Counted from the first letter of the stretch, positions 7,121-16,679 are shown. The stretch: 64,000 nucleotides of DNA from Cryomorpha sp963741985 (GCA_963741985.1 CAVUKD010000002.1:744001-808000); one strand, 5' to 3'. Translations and numbers: made by a program. The notes: generated by a model not told the origin, from the sequence alone.

Positions 7121-8968
7121 ATGCGCGAGAAAGATTTCGTAGAGCAAAATAAACAAATTTGGGGACGCTTTGAACGAATGGTTTCAGGCGAGAAAGAATC
7201 GAGCCCCGATGAGATGAGTGAATTGTACAATCAAATCACCAACGACTTGTCCTATGCGCGCACCTATTATAACACGCGAAGTATACGGGTGTATCTCAAC
7301 CAGATGGCCAAAACGGTTTATCTCGGATTGTACAAACACCGCAGCGGAAGATGGAAAAACTTTGTGAAATTCTGGTCGGATGATTTGCCCTTGGCGCTGT
7401 ATCGTGCCCGAAAAGAATTGAATATTTCTCTGATTTTTTTCATCGTGGCCATGGGGATTGGCATTTTTTCGAGCATTCACGATCCTGAATTTGCCAAAGT
7501 AATTCTCGGTGACCGATACGTAAATATGACGGAAGCAAACATCGAAAAAGGTGAACCCATGGCCGTATATGGTTCCGGAGCCGAGGTCGATTCCTTTTTC
7601 CGGATTACATACAACAATCTCCTCGTCGCATTCCGGACCTACATTCTCGGAGCTTTTTTTGGTGTAGGAACGTTAATCATTATGCTCTACAATGGCATAA
7701 TGGTCGGTACTTTTCAATACTTTTTTATCGAAAGGTCCCTTTTTCAGGAAAGTTTTCTCGCCATTTGGATGCACGGGTCGCTGGAAATATCAGCTATAAT
7801 AATCGCCGGGGGAGCCGGTCTTACCATGGGACGCGGTATCCTATTTCCCGGCACCTTGCCGCGAATACAAAGCTTTCAAATCGGCGCCCGACGTTCCATT
7901 AAGATTATGCTCGGACTCATTCCTGTATTTATCACCGCAGGATTTATCGAGGGATTTTTTACCCGCCTGACCGATCTGCCCGATCTTTTTCGAGGAGCAT
8001 TTATTCTTATGTGCTTTGCATTCATCGCTCTGTATTTTTGGTGGTATCCCTGGTATAAATTTCGAAATGTCCCCGTGTCGCCTTACGATCCCGACCAGCT
8101 TATTCCGCAACTGCAACAGCCGGTTGAAATGCATATTTTGCGGAATACGCGCGAAATATTTACCGCCTCATTCGTGCTTTTCCGAAAGCTTTTTCTCAAA
8201 ACACTCCCACTGGCTGCGGGTTTGGCAATAGTTTATACATCAATATTCTGGTTCCTTGGCCGGGCCGAAGCGACTGAAAATATTGAATTTAAAAATTTCT
8301 CTGTGCGCAACCTCTCTCAGTTTCATAGTTATTCCACTTTTCCAATTCTCTTCATTCCAAACCTCCTCTTAATTTCAGCAATAATTTTTGGTGGCTTTTA
8401 CTTTTTCAGAAATGAGCTTGCGGATAAACTGGGTGCTTCTCTTATCATCAACTGGAAGCTCTTCGGGAAAATTGTTCTAATTGTGGCTATTTTCGAGCTT
8501 TGCATCCTTTCGGGAAATGGACTTGTAGCCTCAGTTGGAATTGTTGCTATCCCTTTCCTCACTTTCTGGATCGCAATAACAGCGATTGAGGGTACATCAC
8601 TTCCCAACTCGTTTGGGCGGATGCTTAACCTTTTGAATGGAACAAAGCGGCATATTTTCGTTTCCTTCTTCTTTCTGGCTATTATATCCCTGCTCATTAT
8701 TTTCCTGATTGACTCTCCCTTTACTTGGTTTTATATCACAGTGCTCCAGTGGAATGCGGAAGGTGATGTGGGTTTTAAGCAGCATCTCGCAGAACTGGCT
8801 TTGATGTTCCTAAATCAAGTTGGAATAGGATTGATAATTCCGCTGATTCTTTCGGGACAGATATTGGAATATTATTCATCGGTCGAGGCACGTGAAGCAA
8901 ATGATTTACGAGATCGAGTTGGAAAAATAGGAGTAAAAAGAAGAGTGTATGGGATGGAGCGTGAGTAG
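7121..8968 (+). CDS. SpoIIM-family (DUF95) membrane protein with extra C-terminal membrane domain
   Basis: A 615-residue membrane protein beginning MREKDFVEQNKQIWGRFERM, a typical start for the family; the open frame extends further upstream but only as antisense of the RDD gene. About residues 30-310 form the SpoIIM/DUF95 region (YLNQMAKTVYLGLY, YNGIMVGTF, HGSLEISAIIIAGGAG). Residues from about 340 add a second region of six or so helices, longer than the plain family. It heads an operon with DUF4129, DUF4350, MoxR and DUF58 genes, whose overlapping ends indicate one transcript. The exact role is unknown. Confidence 0.85.
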   Translation: MREKDFVEQNKQIWGRFERMVSGEKESSPDEMSELYNQITNDLSYARTYYNTRSIRVYLNQMAKTVYLGLYKHRSGRWKNFVKFWSDDLPLALYRARKELNISLIFFIVAMGIGIFSSIHDPEFAKVILGDRYVNMTEANIEKGEPMAVYGSGAEVDSFFRITYNNLLVAFRTYILGAFFGVGTLIIMLYNGIMVGTFQYFFIERSLFQESFLAIWMHGSLEISAIIIAGGAGLTMGRGILFPGTLPRIQSFQIGARRSIKIMLGLIPVFITAGFIEGFFTRLTDLPDLFRGAFILMCFAFIALYFWWYPWYKFRNVPVSPYDPDQLIPQLQQPVEMHILRNTREIFTASFVLFRKLFLKTLPLAAGLAIVYTSIFWFLGRAEATENIEFKNFSVRNLSQFHSYSTFPILFIPNLLLISAIIFGGFYFFRNELADKLGASLIINWKLFGKIVLIVAIFELCILSGNGLVASVGIVAIPFLTFWIAITAIEGTSLPNSFGRMLNLLNGTKRHIFVSFFFLAIISLLIIFLIDSPFTWFYITVLQWNAEGDVGFKQHLAELALMFLNQVGIGLIIPLILSGQILEYYSSVEAREANDLRDRVGKIGVKRRVYGMERE

Positions 8969-9638
8969 TTTTTTTTTCAACATATATTTTGCAGTGCACT
9001 GGTTATCTGGCTATAGCCAACTAAAGCTGATGCAATTCATCGATCTCGATCCCAACAAATGGGAAGACCTCAAAAAAGGACTGAACTACGATGAAGCTCC
9101 GGTGCAGCCACCAAATGATAATGCCCACAATACCATCGCACCTGTTGGCCTGAGCGTCTGGTTCGAAATGTTGAAAATATTCCTATTGCTGGTATTGGTC
9201 GGTATTTTAATCTGGTTGATTATCCGGCTCATTTCAGGAACGAAATTTAAACGCTCCACAAAAAAGAAGAAAGAAGACCCTGGATACGTTCCAATTCAGA
9301 AAATCCCGACAGCTCTTTCACCATTGGAAGTGCTTTGGAAGCATTTTCATGGCGCACAAAAAGCCGGAGATTACCGCGAATGCCTCCGCATTTTATATCA
9401 AATTTCTCTCAAAAAACTCAGCAATGGTGGTTGGTTAAAAACAAAACCCGACAAAACTAACTATGAATATCTCACAGAACTTTCAGGTAAACTTCCCGCA
9501 GCTGATTTTGCTATTCTTACCGCAATTTTTGAATACAGTTGGTACGGCGATGCTCCGGTAAAAAGCAGTGATTTTACCAAGTACGAACCTCAATTTATGA
9601 ATTTCATTAACAGGAAAGATCTTGAAGGACAATCGTAA
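8949..9638 (+). CDS. DUF4129 domain-containing membrane protein
   Basis: A 229-residue protein with an N-terminal hydrophobic segment, a transmembrane helix around residues 73-93 (EMLKIFLLLVLVGILIWLII), and a cytoplasmic domain (LEVLWKHFHGAQKAGDYRECLRIL) that matches the DUF4129 region usually found in MoxR/DUF58 operons. It overlaps the end of the SpoIIM-family gene by 20 bases and the start of the next gene by 17, consistent with coupled translation. Function unknown; likely part of a membrane complex with its neighbours. Confidence 0.82.
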   Translation: MGWSVSSFFFNIYFAVHWLSGYSQLKLMQFIDLDPNKWEDLKKGLNYDEAPVQPPNDNAHNTIAPVGLSVWFEMLKIFLLLVLVGILIWLIIRLISGTKFKRSTKKKKEDPGYVPIQKIPTALSPLEVLWKHFHGAQKAGDYRECLRILYQISLKKLSNGGWLKTKPDKTNYEYLTELSGKLPAADFAILTAIFEYSWYGDAPVKSSDFTKYEPQFMNFINRKDLEGQS

Positions 9639-10872
9639 TACCCTCATCTTTGTTCTTATCGGGGTGGTACTGGCCTTACTCATCGCCTACTTTTTCTTCA
9701 ACCAAGAGGAGCACTACGATTGGTACCCAAGGTATAACAATAAGACCGATCAACCTTATGATATCAGTCTGTTTAAGAAAACCCTACAGGCTTCTTTCGG
9801 CGCAGATAATTTCAAGATTGTCGGAAACCTAAATTCGGACAGCGCTTTCGCAAAAGCAGATAATGCGCTCTTCATTTATGTAAACCCGGATCCTGCATTA
9901 GACAGTAGCGAAATTGCCGCGTTGAATGCATTTACCGAAAAGGGAAACCGCGTATTTATAAGTTCCAACAACCCTGGACCATTGCTTCAAAACCTCTTTC
10001 ATGATTGCCTTCCGAATGATTCGACCTTCCCAAAATACACCAATTACCAGCGAGCTAAGACCATCTACCTGAGTATCGAAAAATTTAATATGGACACTGC
10101 TCTATCCTTACGCTACATGGTTCGTGATGAGAGAATTCGCTTCCCGTGGCCATATTTCGATCTCCAGGAGTGCGAATTAGAAGAAGCAACTGTTCTGGGA
10201 ACTTTTGAGGCAATTGATGAAAAATATATCAATTTCATTCACATCGATCACGGCGATGGCGGTTTCTACTTACACACCACTCCCCTGCTTTTTACCAATT
10301 ACCATTTCAAAAGGATAGAAGGTTTCGAACATTCACAGCGAATTCTTTCGCTAATTCCCCATGTCCGAGTATTCTATTACGAACCTGAATATCTCCGACC
10401 CTCGGGCTCACGGGAGCCACCGATTTCAGAGAGCCCGCTTCGCTTTATTCTGTCCAACCCACCGCTCAAGTGGGCCTGGTACTTGATTATCGCCTTGACA
10501 CTGATTTTCGTTTTTAATTCTGTACGGCGACGGCAAAAGGCAATACCTGTCTTTAGCCTTCCGGCAAATGAAACAGCAAATTACCTCGATGTGGTCTCAC
10601 GGATGTATCAAAAAGAAGGCCGTCACAAACACATCCTTGGAATCCAGGAAAAACTGATTAAAAGGCATTTGCAAAATAAGTATCGCCTCAATCTACGCGT
10701 TAAAGATCCCGAATCAACTGAAGAGGCAGCTACCCGTTTAAAAATGCCGGGGTCATATATCCGTCAACTCTTTACGGAAATTGATCGGGCCAAAAATAAC
10801 AGTACCTTGACCGATGAAGAATTCAAAACCTTAATAGCTAAAATCAAAGAATTTTACCAAAAATGTCCATAG
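9622..10872 (+). CDS. DUF4350 domain-containing protein
   Basis: A 416-residue protein. It starts with a TTG codon inside the previous gene (MKDNRNTLIFVLIGVVLALL), giving an N-terminal membrane anchor. Then comes a glutamine-amidotransferase-like DUF4350 domain with SLFKKTLQASFG and GNRVFISSNNPGP, and a second transmembrane helix near 290 (WAWYLIIALTLIFVF). The C-terminal ~110 residues are cytoplasmic and helical. Proteins of this type accompany DUF4129 and MoxR genes in Bacteroidota. It overlaps the MoxR gene by ten bases. Confidence 0.82.
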   Translation: MKDNRNTLIFVLIGVVLALLIAYFFFNQEEHYDWYPRYNNKTDQPYDISLFKKTLQASFGADNFKIVGNLNSDSAFAKADNALFIYVNPDPALDSSEIAALNAFTEKGNRVFISSNNPGPLLQNLFHDCLPNDSTFPKYTNYQRAKTIYLSIEKFNMDTALSLRYMVRDERIRFPWPYFDLQECELEEATVLGTFEAIDEKYINFIHIDHGDGGFYLHTTPLLFTNYHFKRIEGFEHSQRILSLIPHVRVFYYEPEYLRPSGSREPPISESPLRFILSNPPLKWAWYLIIALTLIFVFNSVRRRQKAIPVFSLPANETANYLDVVSRMYQKEGRHKHILGIQEKLIKRHLQNKYRLNLRVKDPESTEEAATRLKMPGSYIRQLFTEIDRAKNNSTLTDEEFKTLIAKIKEFYQKCP

Positions 10873-11963
10873 AAGAAAACGAAAACACCGAAAACCAGGA
10901 AAATCTGCATTCTGAAAAAATGCAGAATTCTTCGCTCGAAAATGACCCAATCAAACCGCAAACGGCTGAATCACATAGCATAAAAGGCGAGGCTGTCCCC
11001 GATGGACTTTCGGCTGAAGCCATGGAAATTCGTAAATCAATCCAAGCAATAAAAGATGAAGTAGGCAAGGTGATTATTGGTCAGACCGAAACGATCGAAT
11101 TAATGATTGCGGCAATGATTACCGACGGGCACGTACTTTTAGAAGGGGTACCGGGCATCGCCAAAACACTGACTTCCAAACTTCTCGCCCGTTGTATCAC
11201 CGCTGATTTTGCTCGTATCCAATTTACGCCCGATCTTATGCCAACGGACATCGTTGGAACGACCATTTTTGACATGAAACGCTCAGAGTTTTATTTCAAA
11301 AAAGGCCCGATTTTCAGTAATGTCGTGCTGATCGACGAGATAAATCGAGCTCCTGCAAAAACGCAGGCCGCCCTTATGGAAGTAATGGAAGAAGCGCAAG
11401 TAACCGTCGATGGTGAAACCTACCTTATGCCGCCACCTTTCTTTGTAGTTGCTACACAAAACCCTATTGAGCAGGAAGGAACCTACAAGCTTCCTGAAGC
11501 TCAACTCGATCGATTTATGTTCAAATTAATCGCGGAATATCCTGACCTACCGGAAGAAGAAGCGATGTTGAAGCGGTTCCGAACCGATTTTTATGGAAAA
11601 CAGGAATCAGAAATTCATGCTGTTATCGACGCCGCTACACTTGTGCGTTTTCGAAAAACAGTAGAATCGGTTTTTATCAAAGATGAACTCCTAAGCTATA
11701 TTGCACAAATAGTATCCCTTACACGAAACAATAGCGATCTCTACCTTGGTGCATCACCGCGTGCTTCACTCAACATCTTAAAAGCCTCGAAGGCGATGGC
11801 GCTCATAGCAGGTCGAGGTTTTGTAACCCCCGATGATATTAAGAGAGCGGTTTATCCTGTACTCAATCACAGATTGATATTGAGCTATGAACGAGAAATC
11901 GAAGGGGTAAGCGTCAAGGAAATCATTGAAGGTCTAATCCGAAAAGTAGAAGTTCCACGATGA
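10863..11963 (+). CDS. MoxR-family AAA+ ATPase
   Basis: A 366-residue AAA+ ATPase. Residues 1-50 are an acidic, low-complexity extension rich in Glu and Asn. The P-loop EGVPGIAKT is at about 94-102, Walker B is VVLIDEINRAPAK near 155, and sensor residues are in VVATQNPIEQEGTYKLPEAQLDRF. MoxR ATPases act as chaperones that assemble or activate partner complexes, generally the adjacent DUF58/VWA proteins. The stop overlaps the DUF58 start by four bases (ATGA). Confidence 0.94.
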   Translation: MSIEENENTENQENLHSEKMQNSSLENDPIKPQTAESHSIKGEAVPDGLSAEAMEIRKSIQAIKDEVGKVIIGQTETIELMIAAMITDGHVLLEGVPGIAKTLTSKLLARCITADFARIQFTPDLMPTDIVGTTIFDMKRSEFYFKKGPIFSNVVLIDEINRAPAKTQAALMEVMEEAQVTVDGETYLMPPPFFVVATQNPIEQEGTYKLPEAQLDRFMFKLIAEYPDLPEEEAMLKRFRTDFYGKQESEIHAVIDAATLVRFRKTVESVFIKDELLSYIAQIVSLTRNNSDLYLGASPRASLNILKASKAMALIAGRGFVTPDDIKRAVYPVLNHRLILSYEREIEGVSVKEIIEGLIRKVEVPR

Positions 11964-13294
11964 AAATTGGGTTTTTGAAATCTTTTTTTCTCACACCACA
12001 GTTTTTTATTTCGGGTGTGGCTGTAATAATGCTTTTTGCATTTGGATTCGCCTTTCCTATTCTCTTCCTGATTGCCAAAGCAGTACTTATTCTTGTTTTG
12101 GCCACAGTCATCGCCGATGGATTTTTGCTTTATAATTCCGTTTCGCGGATCACCGCAAGCCGAAAAGTCGGGCGGATTCTTGGCCTTGGCGACGATACGC
12201 CTATTGAAATTCAAATCGCCTATCGCGGGAATATTTCGCTACAAGCCGAGATTATTGATGAGCTGCCAGTGGAATTGCAAGAACGCGAATTTCATATCAA
12301 AATGGCACTCGAACCGGGCGTAAATCACTTATCCTACTCTATCACTCCCATCAACAAAGGCGTTTATGCATTTGGCCAACTCAATGTTCTCATCGAAAGC
12401 CAGATACATTTCGCCCGCCGAAAAATAACCTTGTCAATTGCACGAGAAGTTCCGGTCTATCCGAGTATTGAGCAGATGCACGATTTAGAACTCGTAGCGT
12501 TTAGCCGGGTATCCACTTTGCAGGGAGCTAAACGCTACCGACGCATCGGGCAAAGTTACGAATTTGAGCAGATAGCCCCTTTCGTTGAAGGCGATGACTA
12601 CCGGAATATTAATTGGAAAGCTACCGGAAAGACTCGGGAACTGATGGTAAACCAATATCAGGAAGAGCGAAGTCAGAATATGTATTGTATCATCAGCAAA
12701 GGACGCGCTATGAAGATGGCTTTCAGCCATATATCCTATCTCGATTATGCCATCAATAGCACACTGGCGATTTCAAATATTGCTTTGAAAAAGTACGACA
12801 GAGTTGGGCTTATCACCTTTTCTGATAAGATCGGAACTGCTCTTCGGGCGGAGAACAGGCAAGGTCAATTGCAGAAGATTCTTGAATCACTTTATCACGA
12901 GAAAGAACGCGATCTCGAACCAAGTTATGAATTGCTTTACCGCTCCATTTCTCGAATTATTAAGAGCCGAAGCCTCCTCTTGCTTTACGCCAATTTTGAA
13001 AATGCGAATATGCTGGATCGCGTGCTGCCAATTCTGCGAAAAATTAATAAGAAACATCTGTTGGTACTCATCCTTTTTGAAGATGAAGAGCTGGAAGCTC
13101 GCTCTCGTCAGCAAAGCGACTCGATAACGGAAATATATCAAGCTACGCTTGCACGCCAGCATCAAAGCGAAAAAAGGGAAATTGCTTCCCGGCTACATCG
13201 CCATGGGATTCAAACTATTGTGAGTACACCCCAAAATCTTTCACTCCGCGTGATAAATAAATACATGGAGCTAAAATCCCGCGGAATTATTTAA
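11960..13294 (+). CDS. DUF58 domain-containing protein
   Basis: A 444-residue protein with two N-terminal transmembrane helices (FISGVAVIMLFAFGFAFPIL and the next hydrophobic run) followed by an Ig-like region. The DUF58 core begins around residue 205, with GDDYRNINWKATGKTRELMV as its hallmark, and is followed by a von Willebrand A-like fold (RVGLITFSDKIG). DUF58 proteins are the usual partners of MoxR ATPases and probably its client here. Last of the overlapping set; 32 bases separate it from the next gene. Confidence 0.9.
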   Translation: MKIGFLKSFFLTPQFFISGVAVIMLFAFGFAFPILFLIAKAVLILVLATVIADGFLLYNSVSRITASRKVGRILGLGDDTPIEIQIAYRGNISLQAEIIDELPVELQEREFHIKMALEPGVNHLSYSITPINKGVYAFGQLNVLIESQIHFARRKITLSIAREVPVYPSIEQMHDLELVAFSRVSTLQGAKRYRRIGQSYEFEQIAPFVEGDDYRNINWKATGKTRELMVNQYQEERSQNMYCIISKGRAMKMAFSHISYLDYAINSTLAISNIALKKYDRVGLITFSDKIGTALRAENRQGQLQKILESLYHEKERDLEPSYELLYRSISRIIKSRSLLLLYANFENANMLDRVLPILRKINKKHLLVLILFEDEELEARSRQQSDSITEIYQATLARQHQSEKREIASRLHRHGIQTIVSTPQNLSLRVINKYMELKSRGII

Positions 13295-13326
13295 TTTGCC
13301 ACATTTTAACCTAATACTAACCTACC

Positions 13327-14004
13327 ATGCATATAGTCAACTCACAGCAACGGATCGAGAAAATAGCCGAATCGGAATACGAATTTCACTTTGATAAATA
13401 CTTTTCTGAAGGATGGGATTTATTCCGGAAAGATCCGGGACAACTGATACTTTATACCCTAATTATGCTTGCAATCTCATTTGGGTTAGGAGTAATTCCG
13501 TTTTTAGGTGCAGTTGCAGCATTTCTTATCGGCCCGGCGTTAAATGCTGGATTTTATGTGGGACTTCGTAAAATCGATCAAGGAGAAAAAGTAGAAATAG
13601 GTGATTTCTTCAAAGCCTTCGATTCCTGGCTTCAATTATTTCTTTTTGGCCTGGTTAGCGGACTTCTTGTTGGTTTAGGCCTCTTTTTACTGGTTATTCC
13701 AGGCATTTGGTTGGCAGTCGCTATCAGTTTGGGATACCCGCTGGTGGTGTTTGCCAAAACAGAGTTTTGGGATTCTATCAAACTCAGTGTGAAGCTCGTT
13801 AATAAGAATTGGTTTCCTTTTTTTGGACTCCTTATTGTACTTGTCTTTATCAACCTGATTGGAGCGATAATGCTCGGATTGGGACTGATCATTACAATCC
13901 CATTTACTTTCGGAGTATTATACTCGTGCTACAAAGACATTGTAGGTTTTGAAACTCTTGCAGAGCGCGATTTAGCTGATCATCTGGTCGATGATCAGCT
14001 CTAA
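13327..14004 (+). CDS. Polytopic membrane protein of unknown function
   Basis: A 225-residue protein with a soluble N-terminus (about 35 residues) and four or five hydrophobic segments rich in Gly, Leu and Val: QLILYTLIMLAISFGLGVIP, LFLFGLVSGLLVGLGLFLLV, FFGLLIVLVFINLIGAIML and others. It resembles the DUF4013/DUF975 type of integral membrane protein found across bacteria, but no specific motif allows a function. It probably belongs to the preceding operon. Its 3' end overlaps that of rng, which is convergent, by four bases. Confidence 0.75.
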   Translation: MHIVNSQQRIEKIAESEYEFHFDKYFSEGWDLFRKDPGQLILYTLIMLAISFGLGVIPFLGAVAAFLIGPALNAGFYVGLRKIDQGEKVEIGDFFKAFDSWLQLFLFGLVSGLLVGLGLFLLVIPGIWLAVAISLGYPLVVFAKTEFWDSIKLSVKLVNKNWFPFFGLLIVLVFINLIGAIMLGLGLIITIPFTFGVLYSCYKDIVGFETLAERDLADHLVDDQL

Positions 14005-15551
14005 TCGTCTATTGCTTCTCCTTTTTCGTTGTAATATTTAAAATTCAGGTAGGCCAGGTGAGAATCTGCGATTACCTTGAGGTTTACCTTGTACTTCATA
14101 CTCCATTTTCTCCTCACCGATATAAGACCGGCTTTGAGATAAGCCGCTATAAAAGGATGTGCTTTAAGCACCACCCGTTTCGCCTTAAATTCTTCAACGA
14201 TATAGCGTAAGTTATTCTCTATCTGGTCAGTAATAAGAATAGACGCCTGAATAGAACCAGTGCCTTCGCAACAAGGGCATTTCTCTTCTGTAGAAATATC
14301 AGTTACTTCGCGAACTCTCTGGCGCGTAATCTCAACTACACCAAATCGACTGGGAGGCAACACATTGTGTTTGGCCTTATCCTCTTTTAAGCACTCACGT
14401 AGTCTTTCGTAAAGCTGTTTTTGATGGCTGCGCTGCCCCATATCGATAAAGTCGACAGCGATAATACCGCCCATATCGCGAAGACGCAATACTCGGGCAA
14501 TTTCTTCTGCACATTCGAGATTCGTTTCGAGGGCATTTTGTTCCTGGCCCCGGTCCCCACCTTTTCTGCTTCCACTATTCACATCGATTACGTGCATAGC
14601 TTCGGTATGTTCTACAATAAGGTAAGCTCCACTTTTCAGGTTTACTTGTTTTCCAAACGAAGCTTTTATCTGGCGGTTAACGCCAAAAGTTTCGAATAGG
14701 TCGTCATCCTTTGCGTGATATTTCACAATTTTCTCCTGTGTCGGGGCCACTTTACGAAGGTATTCTTTAATGTCCTCGGCTATTTCATTATCATTAACAT
14801 GAATACTCGTAAAACTAGCGCTCAACAAATCGCGGAGCACGGTTGATGTCCTGTTTAACTCACCAAGAACCCTTTTTGGAGGCTTGGCCGTTTTAAGATT
14901 TTCATGAATTTTTTTCCATCTGTTATGGAGGTCGCGCAGATCGGCATCCAGTTCGGCTACTTTTTTGTTTTCTGCGACAGTACGGACAATTACGCCAAAG
15001 TTTTTAGGCTTAATGCTCTGCATCAGCCTGCGCAGGCGCGTGCGCTCTTCCACATTCCGAATACGTTGCGAAAGGGAAATTTTATCACCGAAGGGGACGA
15101 GTACAATGTACCTCCCTGCGAGGGTAATTTCGGATGTTAACCGTGGGCCTTTTGATGATATGGGTTCTTTGGCAACCTGGACAAGTATTTGCTGGCTACC
15201 GGAAACCACATCGTTGATTTTACCATGTTTATCAATGTCATCTTCAGTTGGAAATCTGGTTAAGTCGGCAGATTCCTGCTTTCCGATCAGAGATCGCTTC
15301 ACAAATTTATTCATCGACCGGTATTGTGGGCCGAGATCAAGATAATGGAGAAATGCATCCTTTTCGAAGCCTACGTCAACAAATGCCGCGTTGAGGCTGG
15401 GAATTACTCTGTGCACTTTACCAAGATATATATCACCGACGGCGAAATCCTGGGTTCCTTTTTCCTTGTGAAGTTCCGTTAGGACTTTATCCTTCAGATA
15501 GGCAATATCAACTTCGTTGCCCCTGGCGTTAATTACTAGCTCAAGATTCAC
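14001..15551 (-). CDS. rng: Ribonuclease G/E family endoribonuclease
   Basis: A 516-residue RNase E/G. An S1 RNA-binding region lies near the N-terminus (GDIYLGKVHRVIPSLNAAFVD, residues about 43-62). The catalytic Asp residues are in HVIDVNSGS and AVDFIDMGQR, and the Zn-link motif is CPCCEGTG in the last quarter. It lacks the long C-terminal degradosome scaffold of E. coli RNase E, so it is RNase G-like in size. It cuts single-stranded AU-rich RNA in rRNA maturation and mRNA decay. Confidence 0.95.
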   Translation of the reverse strand: MNLELVINARGNEVDIAYLKDKVLTELHKEKGTQDFAVGDIYLGKVHRVIPSLNAAFVDVGFEKDAFLHYLDLGPQYRSMNKFVKRSLIGKQESADLTRFPTEDDIDKHGKINDVVSGSQQILVQVAKEPISSKGPRLTSEITLAGRYIVLVPFGDKISLSQRIRNVEERTRLRRLMQSIKPKNFGVIVRTVAENKKVAELDADLRDLHNRWKKIHENLKTAKPPKRVLGELNRTSTVLRDLLSASFTSIHVNDNEIAEDIKEYLRKVAPTQEKIVKYHAKDDDLFETFGVNRQIKASFGKQVNLKSGAYLIVEHTEAMHVIDVNSGSRKGGDRGQEQNALETNLECAEEIARVLRLRDMGGIIAVDFIDMGQRSHQKQLYERLRECLKEDKAKHNVLPPSRFGVVEITRQRVREVTDISTEEKCPCCEGTGSIQASILITDQIENNLRYIVEEFKAKRVVLKAHPFIAAYLKAGLISVRRKWSMKYKVNLKVIADSHLAYLNFKYYNEKGEAIDD

Positions 15552-15636
15552 GAAATAAGTGTTAAGTACCTAAAATCACGAAACAACCGACAATCGATTG
15601 TTTCACACTAAATTAAAAAATAATTTTTCTAAAAGA

Positions 15637-15729
15637 TTATTTCTTTTTCTTGTGTCGATTTTTACGGAGTCGTTTTTTCCGTTTGTGCGTTGACATCTTA
15701 TGTCGCTTGCGTTTTTTACCGCTTGGCAT
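15637..15729 (-). CDS. 30-residue basic protein of the AURKAIP1/COX24 family
   Basis: The ATG at 15729 opens a 30-codon frame, MPSGKKRKRHKMSTHKRKKR continuing LRKNRHKKKK, with 19 or 20 Lys, Arg or His. This matches the tiny conserved protein annotated in many Bacteroidota as AURKAIP1/COX24 domain-containing, related to mitochondrial ribosomal protein mS38; a small-subunit ribosome role is inferred from that relation. It lies between the TPR gene (20 bases before its start) and rng. The short size causes gene finders to miss it. Confidence 0.85.
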   Translation of the reverse strand: MPSGKKRKRHKMSTHKRKKRLRKNRHKKKK

Positions 15730-15748
15730 AATTCGTATATTAAATAAG

Positions 15749-16243
15749 TTAAAGACTATCCTGTTCTAATTTCAACAACATTAAGCTCACGCGATTCGTG
15801 ATTGCTGTATCTTTTTCCAGGGTTAAATATTTTTTGAGAAGTGGAATTGCATCCTTCTTTTCGTCCAGTGCTATTTTAGTTTGCGCTAACCAGAAGTACG
15901 CCTGGGGATACTTAAGGTTTTTGTCGTATTGCAAAACCTTCTCAAATCGGAAAGCTGCATTTTCAATTTGGCGCGAAGTTAATGAAAATTGCGCAAGTTG
16001 CCAATGTACATCGACATTCGTTGAATCTTTTTCAAGTATCCCGCGCATCATCTGTATTCCCTCCATGGGGTTTTCGCCACTCTGAACAAGGGATACGGCT
16101 TGTTGAAGCTGTAATTCAACCGGGTTCGTTTCGGCCTGTTTGCCGTCTTTAGAGGACAGCCTCGGGGCCAAAACCAACCCGGCTATTAGAAATACAGCAC
16201 CCGAGACAAGTATAATCTGTGTAGCCCGGACACTAATTTTCAT
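15749..16243 (-). CDS. Membrane-anchored tetratricopeptide-repeat protein
   Basis: A 164-residue protein with an N-terminal transmembrane anchor (TQIILVSGAVFLIAGLVL) and two or three TPR units (DVHWQLAQFSLTSRQIENAA, AYFWLAQTKIALDEKKDAIP). It most likely mediates protein-protein contacts on the periplasmic face; nothing identifies a partner. It follows the HU gene by nine bases and precedes the 30-residue basic protein, all on the minus strand. Confidence 0.78.
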   Translation of the reverse strand: MKISVRATQIILVSGAVFLIAGLVLAPRLSSKDGKQAETNPVELQLQQAVSLVQSGENPMEGIQMMRGILEKDSTNVDVHWQLAQFSLTSRQIENAAFRFEKVLQYDKNLKYPQAYFWLAQTKIALDEKKDAIPLLKKYLTLEKDTAITNRVSLMLLKLEQDSL

Positions 16244-16252
16244 AAGAAGAGA

Positions 16253-16546
16253 TTACTTTTTAACCTTCACGTTTTTCTTTACTTTCTCCACGAAAGTTTT
16301 AGAAGGCTTAAAGGCAGGAATATTGTGAGCTGGAATAACAATTGGCTCTTTTGCTGAAATGTTACGTCCAATTTTCTCTGCTCTTTGTTTTACGATGAAG
16401 CTACCAAATCCTCGGAGATACACATTGTCTCCAGAAGTAAGTGATTTCTTCACTGAGTTCATAAATGCTTCTACTGTAGATTGTACAGCAACTTTTTCAA
16501 TTCCAGTCTGATCTGCAATTTCAGAAACGATATCTGCTTTTGTCAT
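16253..16546 (-). CDS. hup: HU/IHF family DNA-binding protein
   Basis: A 97-residue histone-like protein: MTKADIVSEIADQTG start, the central beta-arm sequence VYLRGFGSFIVKQRAEKIGR, and NISAKEPIVIPAHNIPAFKPSK, all hallmarks of the HU family. It bends and compacts DNA as a dimer. The C-terminus ends in a Lys/Val run (VEKVKKNVKVKK). A TATATTTG -7 box lies 50 bases upstream of the start, and the gene is divergent from mutY. Confidence 0.95.
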   Translation of the reverse strand: MTKADIVSEIADQTGIEKVAVQSTVEAFMNSVKKSLTSGDNVYLRGFGSFIVKQRAEKIGRNISAKEPIVIPAHNIPAFKPSKTFVEKVKKNVKVKK

Positions 16547-16595
16547 AGTTATTTAAACTTAGGCGTGTTTTTAATTTAATTGAATTAAGACGGCG

Positions 16596-16603
16596 CAAAT
16601 ATA
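16596..16603 (-). promoter_or_regulatory. Putative HU-gene -7 promoter box
   Basis: TATATTTG on the minus strand matches TAnnTTTG, with the HU start codon 50 bases downstream. No clear -33 TTG is seen at the right distance. Confidence 0.45.
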
Positions 16604-16679
16604 TATGTTTAATCCTATGAATAAAAGCCATTTTCGCTAAATTCGGCTTTTTATACTATGAGTAATAAGGTCTTACATG

